Below the pieces are notes generated by a model, which made no database searches, was not told where the DNA came from, and saw nothing but the letters and a program-made list of their open reading frames with translations. Shown piece after piece: positions 39,460-52,159 of a stretch of DNA of 64,000 nucleotides (positions are counted from its first letter, which is position 1; each line of letters opens with the position of its first letter). A program made the translations under genes and the position numbers. The stretch is from Mycteria americana (lineage: Eukaryota > Chordata > Aves > Ciconiiformes > Ciconiidae): contig NC_134367.1 in NCBI RefSeq assembly GCF_035582795.1, forward strand, positions 108,858,062 to 108,922,061. The letters run 5' to 3'.

Positions 39460-41030
39460 CTTGGCTGGAGTTGCAACTGAAAGAGAATGTGAAGGGCAAC
39501 AAAAAGGGCTTCTACAGGCACATCAGCAGCAAAAGGAAGACAAGGGAGAATGTGGGCCTGCTGCAGAACCGGGTGATTGACCTAGTGATAAAGGTCAAGG
39601 AAAAGGCTGAGATAGTCAAGGCCTCCTTCACCTTGACCTTTACTGGGAAAAAAACCGCATCTCCCAAGCATCCATGGCTAGTATCAGAGTTTGGGGGGAG
39701 AGGGAGACTACCCACAGTAGATAAAGTCCACTGAATCAAACTGGGCATATACAAGTCCACTGGACCAGCTGGCGTGCATCTGAGCATTGAGGGAGCTGGC
39801 CAGTCTTATTGTGTGCTCACTCCCTATGACATTTGAAAGGCTGTGGTGTTTAGGAGAAGACTGCCAATGACTGCAAAAAGGCAAATGTTGTGCCTTTAAG
39901 TTCAGTTATGTCTGACCCAACCTCACTGACTTCTGGCTTCACGAGCAAAGCAAGGGGAAGTGGAGGATGCCATTTTAGCTTGACTTTATTATGGCTTTTG
40001 ATAGGATTTCCCTCAGTAACCTTATAACTGGGGAGATGTGGGCAGCCTATGTGTGTGAAGGACTGGCTGTACCACCAGGCTTGAAGGGTAACACCTCATT
40101 GGTTTGAAGTCTGATGCCCAGTTAGGAGGGATCAGGGATCGATACTGGAGCAAGTCCTGTTTGATATGTTCATCAGTGACACAGGGGGTAGGACAGAATG
40201 CACCCTCAGCAAGTTTTCAGCTGATCTCCACGCCAGACTGGGGAGATCAGTTGACATACTGGAGGCCACAGCTCCCATTCAGAGTGGCCTTGGCAAGCTG
40301 CAGGAATGGGCCCGCAAGAACCGTGTGATGGTCAACAGAGGCAAGTGCAAAGTCCTGCACGTGGCATAGGCTATCCTCATATAACGCTACAGGCTGAGAG
40401 CCAACTGGCTTGGGAGTAGCCCAGCACAAAAGGGCCTGGCCATCCTGGTGGACAAAAGAAGTTCATCATGGGAGTTCAACACCTACAGAGTTGCATTGCC
40501 AATATACCCAGCAGGTGTGTGCTCTCTGTGCAGCACTGGTGAGGTCACATTGGATATCCACTGTCCAGTTCTGGGTCCTCCAGCAACAGCCTAGGGCAAG
40601 TTGAGTGGAGGCTGCTAAGGTGGTAGGGGCTGGAGCACGTGATGTACAAGGAGAAGCTGAGGAAGTGGGTTTGGCTACAGCAGGATCTAACTACAGTGTT
40701 CACCTTCTCAGGGGGAATTATAGAGAAGACGGCACAAGGCTTTTCTCTCAGATGTGCACCAACGGGACAAGAGACAAAAGTGAGAACTTGCACCCAGAGA
40801 AATTCCAACTGTGTATAAGAAAACAAAAGTTCAAAGTGAGAGTGGTCAAATGCTGGAACACGTCCCCAGAGTGGCTGTGGCCTTTCCATCCATGGAGATA
40901 CAACTAGACTGGACAAGGCTTTAAGCAACCTAGTTTAGCTTTGAAGATAGCCCTATTTGGAGCAGGCGGTTGAACTAGTGATCTGTGAAGGGTCTCGCCT
41001 GTCTTTAATTTTGCTGTGATTATAAATACA
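39460..41030 (+). mobile_element. Decayed CR1 LINE, ORF2 reverse transcriptase remnant and 3' part
   Basis: Translated pieces match CR1 ORF2 in order: VKGNKKGFYRHISSKRKTRE (frame at 39471-39734), then a stretch reading SADLHARLGRSVDILEA and EWARKNRVMVNRGKCKVLH (40166-40369), typical of the C-terminal reverse transcriptase region. Further on, CTGGAACACGTCCCCAGAGT and the following bases resemble the ORF2 end and 3' tail. Stops and frameshifts break it throughout, and the endonuclease part is missing, so it is a 5'-truncated dead copy. Confidence 0.85.
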
Positions 41031-44000
41031 CTTCCGAGAAGAATCCCTGTGGTATGGGGGGAACAATATTGGTGACTCAGTAATTGTCATGTCTCAGGGG
41101 TTACTGATACTGTGCCCCAAGGCTTCAGTAGGGACATCATGTTGCCTTGTAGATGAGCTCATGTGGCAAGGATAAGGGCATTAGTGCTATTGTTGTAACC
41201 TAATTAAATATTAGGTAATCACGCTGTGTCTTCTGTCCACCAAAGTCATGTACATACACTGGTATTGACCTCTGCACTCTCCTGGGCAATCACAGCATGG
41301 CATGGTAACAAAAATAAATGTCAGGAGGTGCTGAGGATCCCATGTAGTATGGAGTATCCTATTTAAATACAGGTGTGTCATATTATTATATGGTCAATAC
41401 AATTTCTTGTAGGAAAAGCATCCATGGCATGGCTTTCCCTGTATTTCTGTTGCCATAGGTGTCTTTCTGGACGTGCAGGATGCCATGTATTGGGAGAAGT
41501 CAGATTTATCCATATGGGCAGATAAAGCATGCATGTGCAAGAGGTCCAATGCCAGATTTGTACTTACTGTGCAACTTCTCTGAGCGTGTGCAGCAAGACA
41601 ATATTGCATATGCTGTGAATCTGACATGTCGGACTTGCGTTGCATGCATGATTTATCTGTCTGGGACTATCCTAGATATCAGCCTGCAAAATCTGGCTGC
41701 GTATACCATGGTATATCAGTCATTTTGGGATATATTGGAAAGTTATATATAGCCAGGATTTGGAAAGATGGTAAGCCACCATGTCTGTGCTTCAAAGAGA
41801 TGTTTCCACAGTTGCCACTGACAGAATGACGTCATGCTTGAACTTTATTTTTTTTCCTCCACATCTTGATAGGCATAAATGTTCACTCTAACACTTACTA
41901 AATCCCCTTCTGACCATTGTGTGCAGCAGGAGCTGGCAGGTATTCCATGGAAAACCTAGCACTGATTTTGTCCCATGGGGCTTTCCAAGCCCGTTGCTGA
42001 GAGTGTCTCCTGTAGTCTGTGTTCCCTAATATTAGTGTGTCGATTTCTTGTCCAGGGCTCAGATGGGTTATCAGTGGTTTCGTGCAAGATTAGATTTATC
42101 CTTCTATTGTTGTAGTTATTTTACTTTTCCTACTGGAGGGCCGCTCCCCTGCCTTTTACTTCTTGCTGGCTCTCAAGGCAATTGTTATTTCAGGCTTGTT
42201 AATTGTGTCTGCCAGCTCCCACATAGCTCCTAGAGCCTAACCCTGAGTGGGGTAACACACCACTTCCTATTGCCTAGCCATTGAATTAGGCTCTGCTTCT
42301 CCCAGAATGTCATGTACACTAGTCCTTTCTCTCTGCTTTTTCTGTTTTCTCTAGAGGGCTATATTGCAATGAGCTCTTACACCTGGAACTAAAAATTCAA
42401 GACCAGGCATGTAGACTGTAGTATCTCATATTCACTCTGGAATGGGCAGAGAGGGGAAACTGTTACGTAATCACCAGCAGATTATATCTTAACATTGAGC
42501 TTCTGAATAACTCCTTAGAGGCCTGGGATTACTTAGTAATTTTTTTTCCCTTCTTAATCAGGAATATATGGTTTTCCCAAGTCCGTATTGAAAAAAGCAA
42601 GTGAGCCACCAGACCCTCCTTACTTGCTTTGGACAAGTGATTAAAGGTTAGTGTCACAAGAATGTCATTGCACTACTATTTAAGTGCCCCTTATTTTAAG
42701 GGAAATCACTAGTTTTTGTTGCAGCTGTATCTTTGCTTAAAATCCAACTTTCTGCACAAGCTTCTCCATCCTTGTTGGTGCATAGTATTTACATCAGAAA
42801 TAAAGACCCACAAAATTAGAGAAAAGATTCATTCATGTGACTCCATACATTTATTTACATAGTAAAAAATCTTCACCGCTTCATCTCATTTGTCACTGTT
42901 TTCCAGTACATCCAGCTCTGGCACTACTTCTCATACTTAAGACCTCATAAAGTTTCAAATAGCTACTGTAATGAAGAACACAAGGCACCACTAATAACCC
43001 AGCATGAAAATACTTCTTCTTCATCCTTGAAAAAGAGTGTTGTTCCAGAACTGTACTGGCCTGAGATGCGGGAGGGGGAGAGTCATGGCACAACAGTATT
43101 GCACAGTATTGAAGGCTGATCACTCAAGCTCTCAGGACACTCATGCAAGACAGAAGTTCATTCTGTAGCTAACAGCAAGCAGTAACACGTTAAACCCGTG
43201 TGATCTGATGACCTTTAAACGTTACATTCTGATTTCCAGAAGAGTTTATTCAGATGATTTTCCAAAGGCTCCTAGTATCTTAGAGTTTAATTTTCTTGTC
43301 TTTGCCTAATATATTTGGGTCTTTGCTACTAAACCAGCCTGATTTCTCAAATAGAAAACTTAATGTTCCCCAAATTTTCTAAAATACTTGTTTTTCTGAA
43401 GAGGGTACAATCTGTGGAATATAGGCGGAGATAGTTTATACTGACACCTGTTTGGGGTGACTAATACATCTTATTTGAATCTTTGCCTCACAAATAATAT
43501 AGTCATTTCAAATATATGCAGATTAAACCTTTATGCTTTTGTGGCTTCTCTCTTAAAGAAGAGTGCCGAGGGGGTTTCTGAAGCATGGCTTTACTGACAT
43601 TCGTTTGGATGCATTACTCATTACCAGTTTGACTAGTGGGAAGGACATCCTATATATTGTCATTTCTATTTTTGTCCATCAGCACAAGATGATACAATAT
43701 AGTCCATTACCTCTGTAGAATTTTCGAATTAGTTCCTAGTTTTCTATAAATACTAGCACCTTCTTTGTAAGTATCTCCTGTTTAATAGCATTTCTTCAGA
43801 ACGCCACATCTGAGAGAGGAGCGTGTCCTGCTGGATACAGTCAGAGCTGGGAGGCACGGTGGGAAGTAGTTCCAGCTGGAAGGAGGAAAGGGAAGTTTTT
43901 TAAAATTAGGATCAAAGGCTTCGTCTTTTAAATATTTCAGTGCACGTGTAGATATGCTTCTGTGGGTAATACTATTTGCCGCATTTTCACAGTTGGAACC

Positions 44001-47000
44001 TTGAAGTAGCTAACTATATCTCACACCGTGGCTGCTCAAAACCTCGCAGTGCATTCTGAAATGAGCTCAGGCTTTCTCTCCTAAAAACAAAGGCTCCTGT
44101 CCCTGAAGCTAAAAGAATCCCCCTGTGTTGTTAGAAGTCCAGTGCCAAAGACATGTAGTGCCAAAGACACAGCTGAATAGGATGAATTCCATTTTGCCAG
44201 GAGCATCGACACAAATGCAAAGTAGGTAGCTTGATTAATCTGCTTTGCTGTTACTGTTGTAACAATGGTATTAGCAGGAAAACCTTGATAGAACTTTGTT
44301 TTCAAAAAACATCGTTCATGATATTCATCTAGCCTGACTTTATACCTCTGTAAGTTAAGCACCTAGCCCAAGCTATTTTTCTAGGCTTCCTCTGGAGAGA
44401 TGAAGGCACCTACAAAGGTGATTCATTCCAGATATTCACCTTAGGATGGGATGAATCACTTTTTGGTGTCTTTCTCCATGGACATTAGGGGGAGCCTAGC
44501 CCAACCACATTAGACTATGTCACTAACTTCTAGGTGAGTGCAGTTAAAAGAGGTAAATTCTGGCCTAAATTCTACCACTTTAATGGTGGATTTGAAAATG
44601 CAAACAGTGTCATCATGGGTGAAAGATGCCAATATGCCGCTGACACTCACACTAAGTTATGACAGTTGAACGCCAACTCCCATGTTACTGAGAGGCCAGC
44701 CTGTGGCTCATGAATTGCATGCAGCTCACAAGCCAAGTTGGAGCCATACTGTCACATCACTTCTTGGTGATCTGTCGTCATCTGTCTTCAAGTTCATAAT
44801 GGTTTTTAATACTCATCTGCGGGAGATTACTAGCCAGGAAGGGATGCTGAGGCCACTATTGCCAGATCACTTGAAGAAGCAGCAGGTCTCTAAGGAGATC
44901 CTCAGGTAAGATCCCAGGATGACCATTAGGGATCTCTGAGGATCTAGACCTACTACCTCTTACCTGGAAGCTGCTCCCAGAGCTCGCCATCCTCTTGGTT
45001 CTTCAGGGTATGTGTCTTGTGGCTCTTTGGCTGAGCTAGAGTCTAACATATGCAGTTCATTAGTTAGTAAAGGGTGGTCGCCGCTGCCCAATTAGTTTTG
45101 TTGCTTTAAAAATATGTAAATTATTAAACTTCTTATAGAAATATTATGATACTTGCACAGGAGTAAAAAAACAAGATGAAAGCTTAATAACCTTTACTGA
45201 ATAAATGCAGTAAGCATTCTGAATATACAAAACTGCCAGCAGTTTCTCATTATTTCCACAATCTCTTTTCCTTGGTAGAAACAAGAAAAATTACAGGTAT
45301 AAGCTATCCCATCTTTGAAATAAAGCCTTCTCAACAAAATTCTAAAATATGCCCTTTTGTTCCCTAAACCCATTCATTTTTCATATTCAGTTTTAAATTT
45401 TATAAGGTAACTTACCCCATAACGGATACTTGCAATGCCTTCTTCGGCAATGTTTCGGTAACATTATTTCAACATTGAGAAGAGACTTAGGATCATCTAC
45501 TTCATTGTTAATACAGCTTGACCGTACAAGTGCCTTAAAATGGCGGCATCAACACATCATGACTTCACTGAAGTCTTACGAGATATTTGATGTGAAAACA
45601 TCCTTAATCTGTCTTCTACACAGAACTAATATATTATTGTACTACTTACTTTTATTATTGATTAAATATTAACATTTTTGATCAATATAGTTTAAAATAT
45701 TAATAATGTTAACAAAATAAATGCCCACTATTATGGGAAAAATAAGACTACACTACTTTACATATGTTCTAAGGTTTGTCATAGGAATGACAATTTTACC
45801 TATGCCTTTCAACATCTTTAATGGGTTTTATCATTTCACCTACATAACATGTATACCTATAAACATTAATTTAAATTTTAAGTACTTTAATGTATGTAAC
45901 AAACCCTATGGATATTTGGTCTGAATTTTTTCAGCTACAGATATTCTGAATACAGTAAGTTGAGGCAGATTCAGATTAACAGAACTGCTTCCATGACTTT
46001 GCTTTTGAAACAAGTCTTCTTGAATAATATTGCATAGTTATTGCACTATCAGGCAATTTCCAAACATAATTAAAATACTTAATTTTTTAATGAAGCCTTC
46101 TAGCAGGCTCAACCTGCTGAATTTTACGTTGTGCCTTGGTAGGGAACAGTGCTACTCCATGTTTCAAAAGGGAGCATTTTCAGGGGCAAGGCAGCAGAAA
46201 GCCTCTGGGATGGGGGAAGTTTTGCTGCTTGGATAAATGTAATCAAAATAAGATGTAGAAATCATGTCTTCAGTGGTATTCAGCCTCTGCTGATTTATGC
46301 TTCTCTTGATCAGTGGACATAAATCAGTCCTCTCATTTCTAAAGATGTTTTCATCAAGGGTTGTCAAGTTCAACCATCATTTTTATTTGTCATTACATTG
46401 GATTTCTCTTTGTACAGATCAAGCTGCAAGTTTTTCTTTCTTTTTTTTTAGAGGTTTTCATAGGCAGGAAAGAATATCGTATTGTTCTGAGTGACACTGA
46501 CATGCAAATAAATAACACTGAAACTTGGAAGAGTGTTAATTAGAAATTATTATAAGCTGACTGACCTGACTTGGCATTATGGTATCTTGCCAAACTGGCT
46601 TTTTATTCTTACACGTGTCTGATTTGTGTTTGTGGTGGGAAGCTAATGATTTAATGGAATTGTTTGGCTTAATCCTTCTTTCTTTACATGGCAGAAGTTT
46701 TATGTGAGGAAGAATAAGTAAAACCAGGATGAGGTTCATTGGGTATGACCTGTGATGATTACCCCGAGTAATATTTGGTATAGATTCCTATTTTAGTAAG
46801 TTCAGATAGATGATATATTGGGCCTGTTATTTGTTTAGTTAAATTAGATTTACATCGGTTTAAGGCTGGCTCACACCTGGGTTATTCTGCTGGCTTCAGT
46901 GCAGTTTTTTTGTCGTTCTTATTGGTGTGAGGTCACAGTAGGGTCCATTGAAACAAATTAGCATTTATTGAATGATGTAATTAATCAACAACAACATAAG

Positions 47001-48892
47001 ACCCAAATTGTTGTAACTTCCGATCACGCTGCCATCCTTGTAGCTCTGCAGAAGAAGAGCGATTTAGGCGGCTGCGAACAAGAAGGACGGCTGTGTCTAG
47101 CTGGACCGGAATCTCACTTAAAGAGGTCCCTCAGTTAAAAGAGAAGCAGATCTTATCTTTACATCCGTATGTTCTGCATAGACATCAAAAGGCTATTTCT
47201 TAAAGTCTTTGAAGTGAGATGGGTCTAACACTTGGCCTAGTCCTCGTTCCAGTTCCCGCAGGGACGCCGGACTATGGGCTGGGGCTGCGGAGGTCGCAGG
47301 TCTCCCGCCTTAGCCTGCCTTCCCAGCTGCTCGCCGCGCTAATTAGCCGGGTGGAGTGCCCTGGTGACACACCTACACAGCATCTTGTTTTGGAGTTAGT
47401 TTGGTCGGAGTGCTGCGCCGAGCTGTGCCGTCATATCCTACATTTAACTATAGGTTTATATGAATAGTAAGCCAGGTAGCTAAACCAAAGTCATCCAGAA
47501 TATGTAGCACAGGTGATGCAAATACCGAACAGAGACTGTGGGACCCCGCTCTGTGGCCAGTGCTGTATTCAGTAATTGGCAGTGTGGTTCGGCATGTGGG
47601 GTTGTAAGGAACTCGGGAGCATTCTCAATATGATGTATCATACTGTCCTTTCTGCATCTCCTGTTTTTCATAATTTTTTGTAATATTTCAGGAAGAATTC
47701 CTGGAGGTTATTTTTTCTGTTTCCTTAGGAAGGTATGTGGTAGTAGCCACAATCCGACATTATATTACATTGCATTACTTACAGTACATAAACACAATAT
47801 TTTTAACATCCATGTACCAGGAATCCCTATAGGCCCAGGCAAGGTGAACCCTATTTTTGTAGATATTTAGTACAAGCATAAAATTAACGTCTGTGCATGC
47901 CCCAGTAAGTTTACACTACAGAAAGAGGAGACAGAATGAGAAGGTAACAAAACCAGAACAGTTTGAATAGGGGGGATTCCACTGTAGGTTTTTTCTTAAC
48001 ATTGGCATCAGTCTTTCAAGCTATTGGAAAGGAAGTTATTACTGAGAAACGATGGGAAGGGAAAAAGGAAGACAAGTAGTGGCACAGTAGCGTGAAGGGA
48101 AAGGGCAGAAAGAATAAATTTGAATCAGAGAAGCTTTTGGTAACTGACTTCATAGAAATAATACAATAGCAAGGGGAGAAAAAGTCCGTGGTCAAATCAC
48201 TTGAGGAGTCAGTCCAAAATTTCCAAATAGGTTGCTGATGCTTGCTGGCAGCTTTTAACGTCAGTTGGAAGAAAAGAGCCTCTTTTCTCCGCAAACCAGA
48301 ATTAATCTGTAACACTTTTCTCCTCCAACTCAAGTGACTTGTGTTAAAGGAGCAGCTTTCAGACAAGGACCCTGGATCAAGTCCTGTTTGGGTACAGTGG
48401 AAGATTTCCAGCTGTATTTTAAAGCGCCATTCCCTTCTTGTGTCTGAACTCTTAATTTGCAGTGGGGTCACTCCCAACTTACACTACTGCTAGGACATTA
48501 ATGGTCTAAATAACTGCACCTGCTATGTTAATGAAAGTGTGCATAATAGCTCCAGTAATTTAGAAAATTAGGTATTGTGTTGGGGTGGGGAGGAGGAGAG
48601 GAGGGTATAAGGGGTGAGAACTTGGTCAAAAGAAAGATAGATTTCAGATTGCTTGCTGCATTATTGCCACAGTGTTATCAGTGCTGCTAGTATAAAGCTT
48701 TCAGTATTTTACTGGCTGTATTCAGCTTTGCAGTTGAATGTGTTGAAGAGTGGGAGGGCTTTCTGAGTAAGGAGAGAGGGAATCGGAATAATGTTAATAA
48801 AAAAAATCCTTCCTGTTTTTTTGCTGGCAGTATTTTGAGATTGGGGGATTTGTTTAAGACCGATCCTTAGCAGAAGATAGGCCATTAGAAAT
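41031..48892. other. Intergenic DNA with no recognised gene
   Basis: Long AT-rich stretch without a credible exon. A weak match to a dispersed amniote repeat lies around 44690-44750 (GCCAGCCTGTGGCTCATGAA), not firm enough to annotate separately. The GC-rich spot at 47.2 kb is listed on its own. Confidence 0.4.
47219..47440. promoter_or_regulatory. Small isolated CpG-rich spot
   Basis: About 220 bp with a marked rise in GC and CpG over its AT-rich surroundings, including GACGCCGGAC, GCGGAGGTCGCAGG and CTCGCCGCGCTAATTAGCCG. It could be an orphan promoter or enhancer. No exon could be tied to it. Confidence 0.35.
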
Positions 48893-49205
48893 CCTTGAAT
48901 CATAAAATCACAGGAAAACAGGACTAGAAGGGACTTTGAACAATCCATTCCTTGCTCCAGTCTGCGAACATGTATGCCAACATCATTCCTGATAAATGTT
49001 TGTCTAACCTGTTTTTGAAATCCTTCACAGCCTCCTCAAGCAATCTATTCAAGTCCTTAACTATGCCTGCTGTTAAAAAGCCATTTCTAATGTCTAATCT
49101 AAACCTCCCACCTGCAGTTTACACCCATTACTTCTTATCGTGCCATGCTGGGCATGAAGAACAGCTTAATTCTCTTCCTCCCTGCATCCATCTTTTACGT
49201 ATTAG
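48893..49205 (-). repeat. Old CR1 LINE 3' fragment
   Basis: Plus-strand blocks TAAAATCACAGGAAAACAGG, ACTAGAAGGGACTTTGAACA, GTTTTTGAAATCCTTCACAG, AAGCCATTTCTAATGTCTAA and CCCACCTGCAGTTTACACCC lie in the order of an inverted CR1 3' end. Its AATCATAAAATCACA start is the degenerate CR1 terminal repeat. Confidence 0.8.
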
Positions 49206-52115
49206 ATAATGCTTACATTCTTCTGAGTGTGCATTTTGTGTACATCTGGACTTGGATGAAAATAGGTTAAAGGAAAAAATAAGAAAAAAATACAATTCTG
49301 GCTGAGACAGTCATTTTAGCCAATCAGGCAGCAAGTGTCTGAGATGGAGGAGTTGGAAAACGCTGGGCAGGGCAGGGCAGTTTGCTTAAGGCAATCTGCG
49401 GCCCTAAGCATAGCACATAAGAGAGAGGCTGATGCCTGCCATGTGTTACACATCTCTTATGACAGTGCCTGTTTGGCATTTCTGTCTTACCTGCCCGTGT
49501 CTCAGCCTGTATCTCTCACCCATCACCTGAACTGTGGCCAGGAACCGTAGGTGCTTCTGTCGAGCCCGATTTTCAGGGATTAAGTTAGTTCTCTGCTTCC
49601 ACTTTTAGTTCTCTCCATTTCTGAAGTCAGAGATGGGTAAGAAAAAGTAGGGAATGAAAAAACTCAAAATGTGGCAGCAGCTACAAGTTGCCCAGCTAGT
49701 GGGGACAGAGTTAGAATTAGGCCCACACTCCATTCAGCTCTCAAACGTCGAACTCCAGTATATGCCGGGAAATACCTTCCTCCTTCCTTCTTCACATTTT
49801 ACAGGTCCTGGCTAAGATCCCAAAAACTCTGTTGTCCAGGATGATCACAAACATGAGGCCCTGATGATCTCAGCACCTGCTCCAGACCAGTCCCTTAGCA
49901 CGTGCACTGCAGAAGCTTCCCGAGCATCCTGCAGACATCATGGTGGCCCCAGGCACTTAGGAGCGCCAGCCTGCTTGTCCTGACACACTTTGGCTGTCCA
50001 CTGTGTCCTCTCCCAGGTGTCCACAGCCATGCCAGCCCTTCCTGATGGTATTTGTTCAGAGTTTATGGAGTCTAAACTGAAGCTTTATGGTTACATAGTT
50101 GAAATTATGTAGTATGGTAGCTTGTGTATTTCCAAATAATTTACTTGGTGCTGCCTACGCTTTGGATGCACGAAGCAGCTCTCCAGTACTCCAGGTGTAA
50201 GGTATACACGTGGGTGGGTGAAACCAGCTGACCAGATACACTCCTCATCTCATGGGGTCCTCTGTGGGGTTAGCACTGGCTTGTCCCTTTGGAGCTGACA
50301 ACTGAGCAAAGATACGAAGCGGTTCACATGATTTAAAGCTGTTGTCTGCAAACTTGAATAGGCACTGATTTTACTGGGGTCACATTTTCTTTTCTGTGAT
50401 GAAGACCACAAACTTAGTTTTAAATTAAAAAACATGAAAACTCACATTCTTTGCTAGCCGCATGATTCTGAGAGCTGGGACCTGAAGCATAAGGCTAGTG
50501 TTATGTGTACTAACAAAATGTGTAGGCTTTCTTCGAGTGAATGAGTTTCTTAAAAAATGGAGAGGAAAGAATTGATGCTCTTGCCACATAATTTTTGAAA
50601 GAGAAAGCCCATGGAAATTATTCCTCAAGTCCATGAAGTCTAGAATTGCCTCATTCCACTCTAGCAGTGAAAATGCTTCACAAATGTGCAGTATGACAGA
50701 ACCCTACCTGTAGACTAAATCTGAAAGGCAAATCTCCATTTTGCTATAGTTTCTAGAAGAACAGAGTTTGTATTAACTCTGGTTGATTTTTATTTTTATT
50801 GAGGAAACCATATCCTCATCTTGGAACAGGGGTAGCTATTAACAGGGTGTAGGAACTAGTATTATCTCTGATAATACAAATCTGTTTTGAAACGAGCCTG
50901 GAAAAGTCCTCCACGCGTAGAGTTTACTGTTGATAACTGTGACACCCAGTGGTCACTTAAAGAACCATAAAAATGTAGTACAGAATGACTGCAGTGAACC
51001 TAAAGGCTACACAAAATACTGAGGTTTACACAACAAATACGTGCTTTTAAGAGTAGTACTTTCTTCCTCGGTAATGTGTACAGGTAGTAAAAACAAGCTG
51101 TTTGAGGAGTTGTAAGACTTTCATCCATTTGGTTTCTGTTTTACCATACTTAACAAATATATATATATTTGTATTTTCGTGTACAAAGCTTTTTAATAAC
51201 TTGTGAGGCTGAGGTTACAACTCCGATAAAACACACTGGCTGACTGACATGAAGTTGCCTTATCGCTATGAAGTACGAAATGGCTTTTAATTCTTGTTGG
51301 TGAGAAGCTGGCTCAGAAGAAGTCTGGGAGATAAAGGGACCTTGTTTCCCCTCCTTTGTTTGCCACTGACTCATTGTGTGGCTTAGAGCAAACTGCTTGT
51401 GTGCAGGGCTGATAAGTACTTCAGTCAGTACGCTCATAAAGGTGCAAGGTGTAATTAGTGTTAGCCTAGGCGGCATTCACCTCCAACCATTTATGCCATA
51501 GTCAAGAACGATTAAATTATGTTGTGTGTAATGCATCATACTTATATTCCAAAGCATAATATTATTTTATGAGCTGTGTTTTATTACAGAGCGCTGGATA
51601 CAGATTTAGTCCCATATACCCAGTAAATGAGAAATTCAATTTAATTGTTTATGGATCACTGACCATAAAATCTTTACTCTTGGTGCATGTTTTAAATAAA
51701 GGAATACCATCAAAATTCATAATACCTAACTGCAGTGGACCAAGCAGCACATGCCCATTATATATATTCTGATACCTATCGTTTGGGAATGTCTCATGGA
51801 ACTACCGAAGCTTTTTCTTACAGGTAGGAAGAGTTACACAGCAAAAGGAGCAACATCAGAAGGCATCCACTTACAAAACTGGAGATTAGACAGAGCTGCG
51901 AAGTCAGTTATTGCCTAAGGCCCTCTTCCTGGCTGCATTAGCTGTGTCTGTACTGTGTGCCTCAGGAGTCCTCTTCAGCTCCCTGAGTGCGTGCGCCCTG
52001 TCTACATGCAGAATTGGGATGACATCTGAATTCCCACCATTTACTCATCTCTGCCCTACCCAGTTTCCATGCAGGGAAACTGTGGCCAGAAAGGGAGCAA
52101 TGAGACTTTCAAGAC

Positions 52116-52159
52116 GCATACACGTACACGCACACGGGCGTGCACGCACACACACACGC
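52116..52159. repeat. Alternating purine-pyrimidine microsatellite
   Basis: Imperfect (CA/CG)n run with CGTACACGCACAC and GTGCACGCACACACACAC, broken by a short G run. Such tracts can adopt Z-DNA. Confidence 0.85.

Noticed and set aside
40166-40369. Possible small gene of 67 codons
   Set aside because: The peptide is a fragment of CR1 reverse transcriptase within a broken LINE.
47050-47145. Exon-like stretch after a CTCTGCAG acceptor
   Set aside because: A short open frame follows the acceptor-like site, but there is no matching donor at a sensible place and the peptide is not recognisable.
48016-48477. 153-codon minus-strand frame
   Set aside because: No recognisable domain or family, and AT-rich context without splice or promoter support. 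Chance frame is likeliest.
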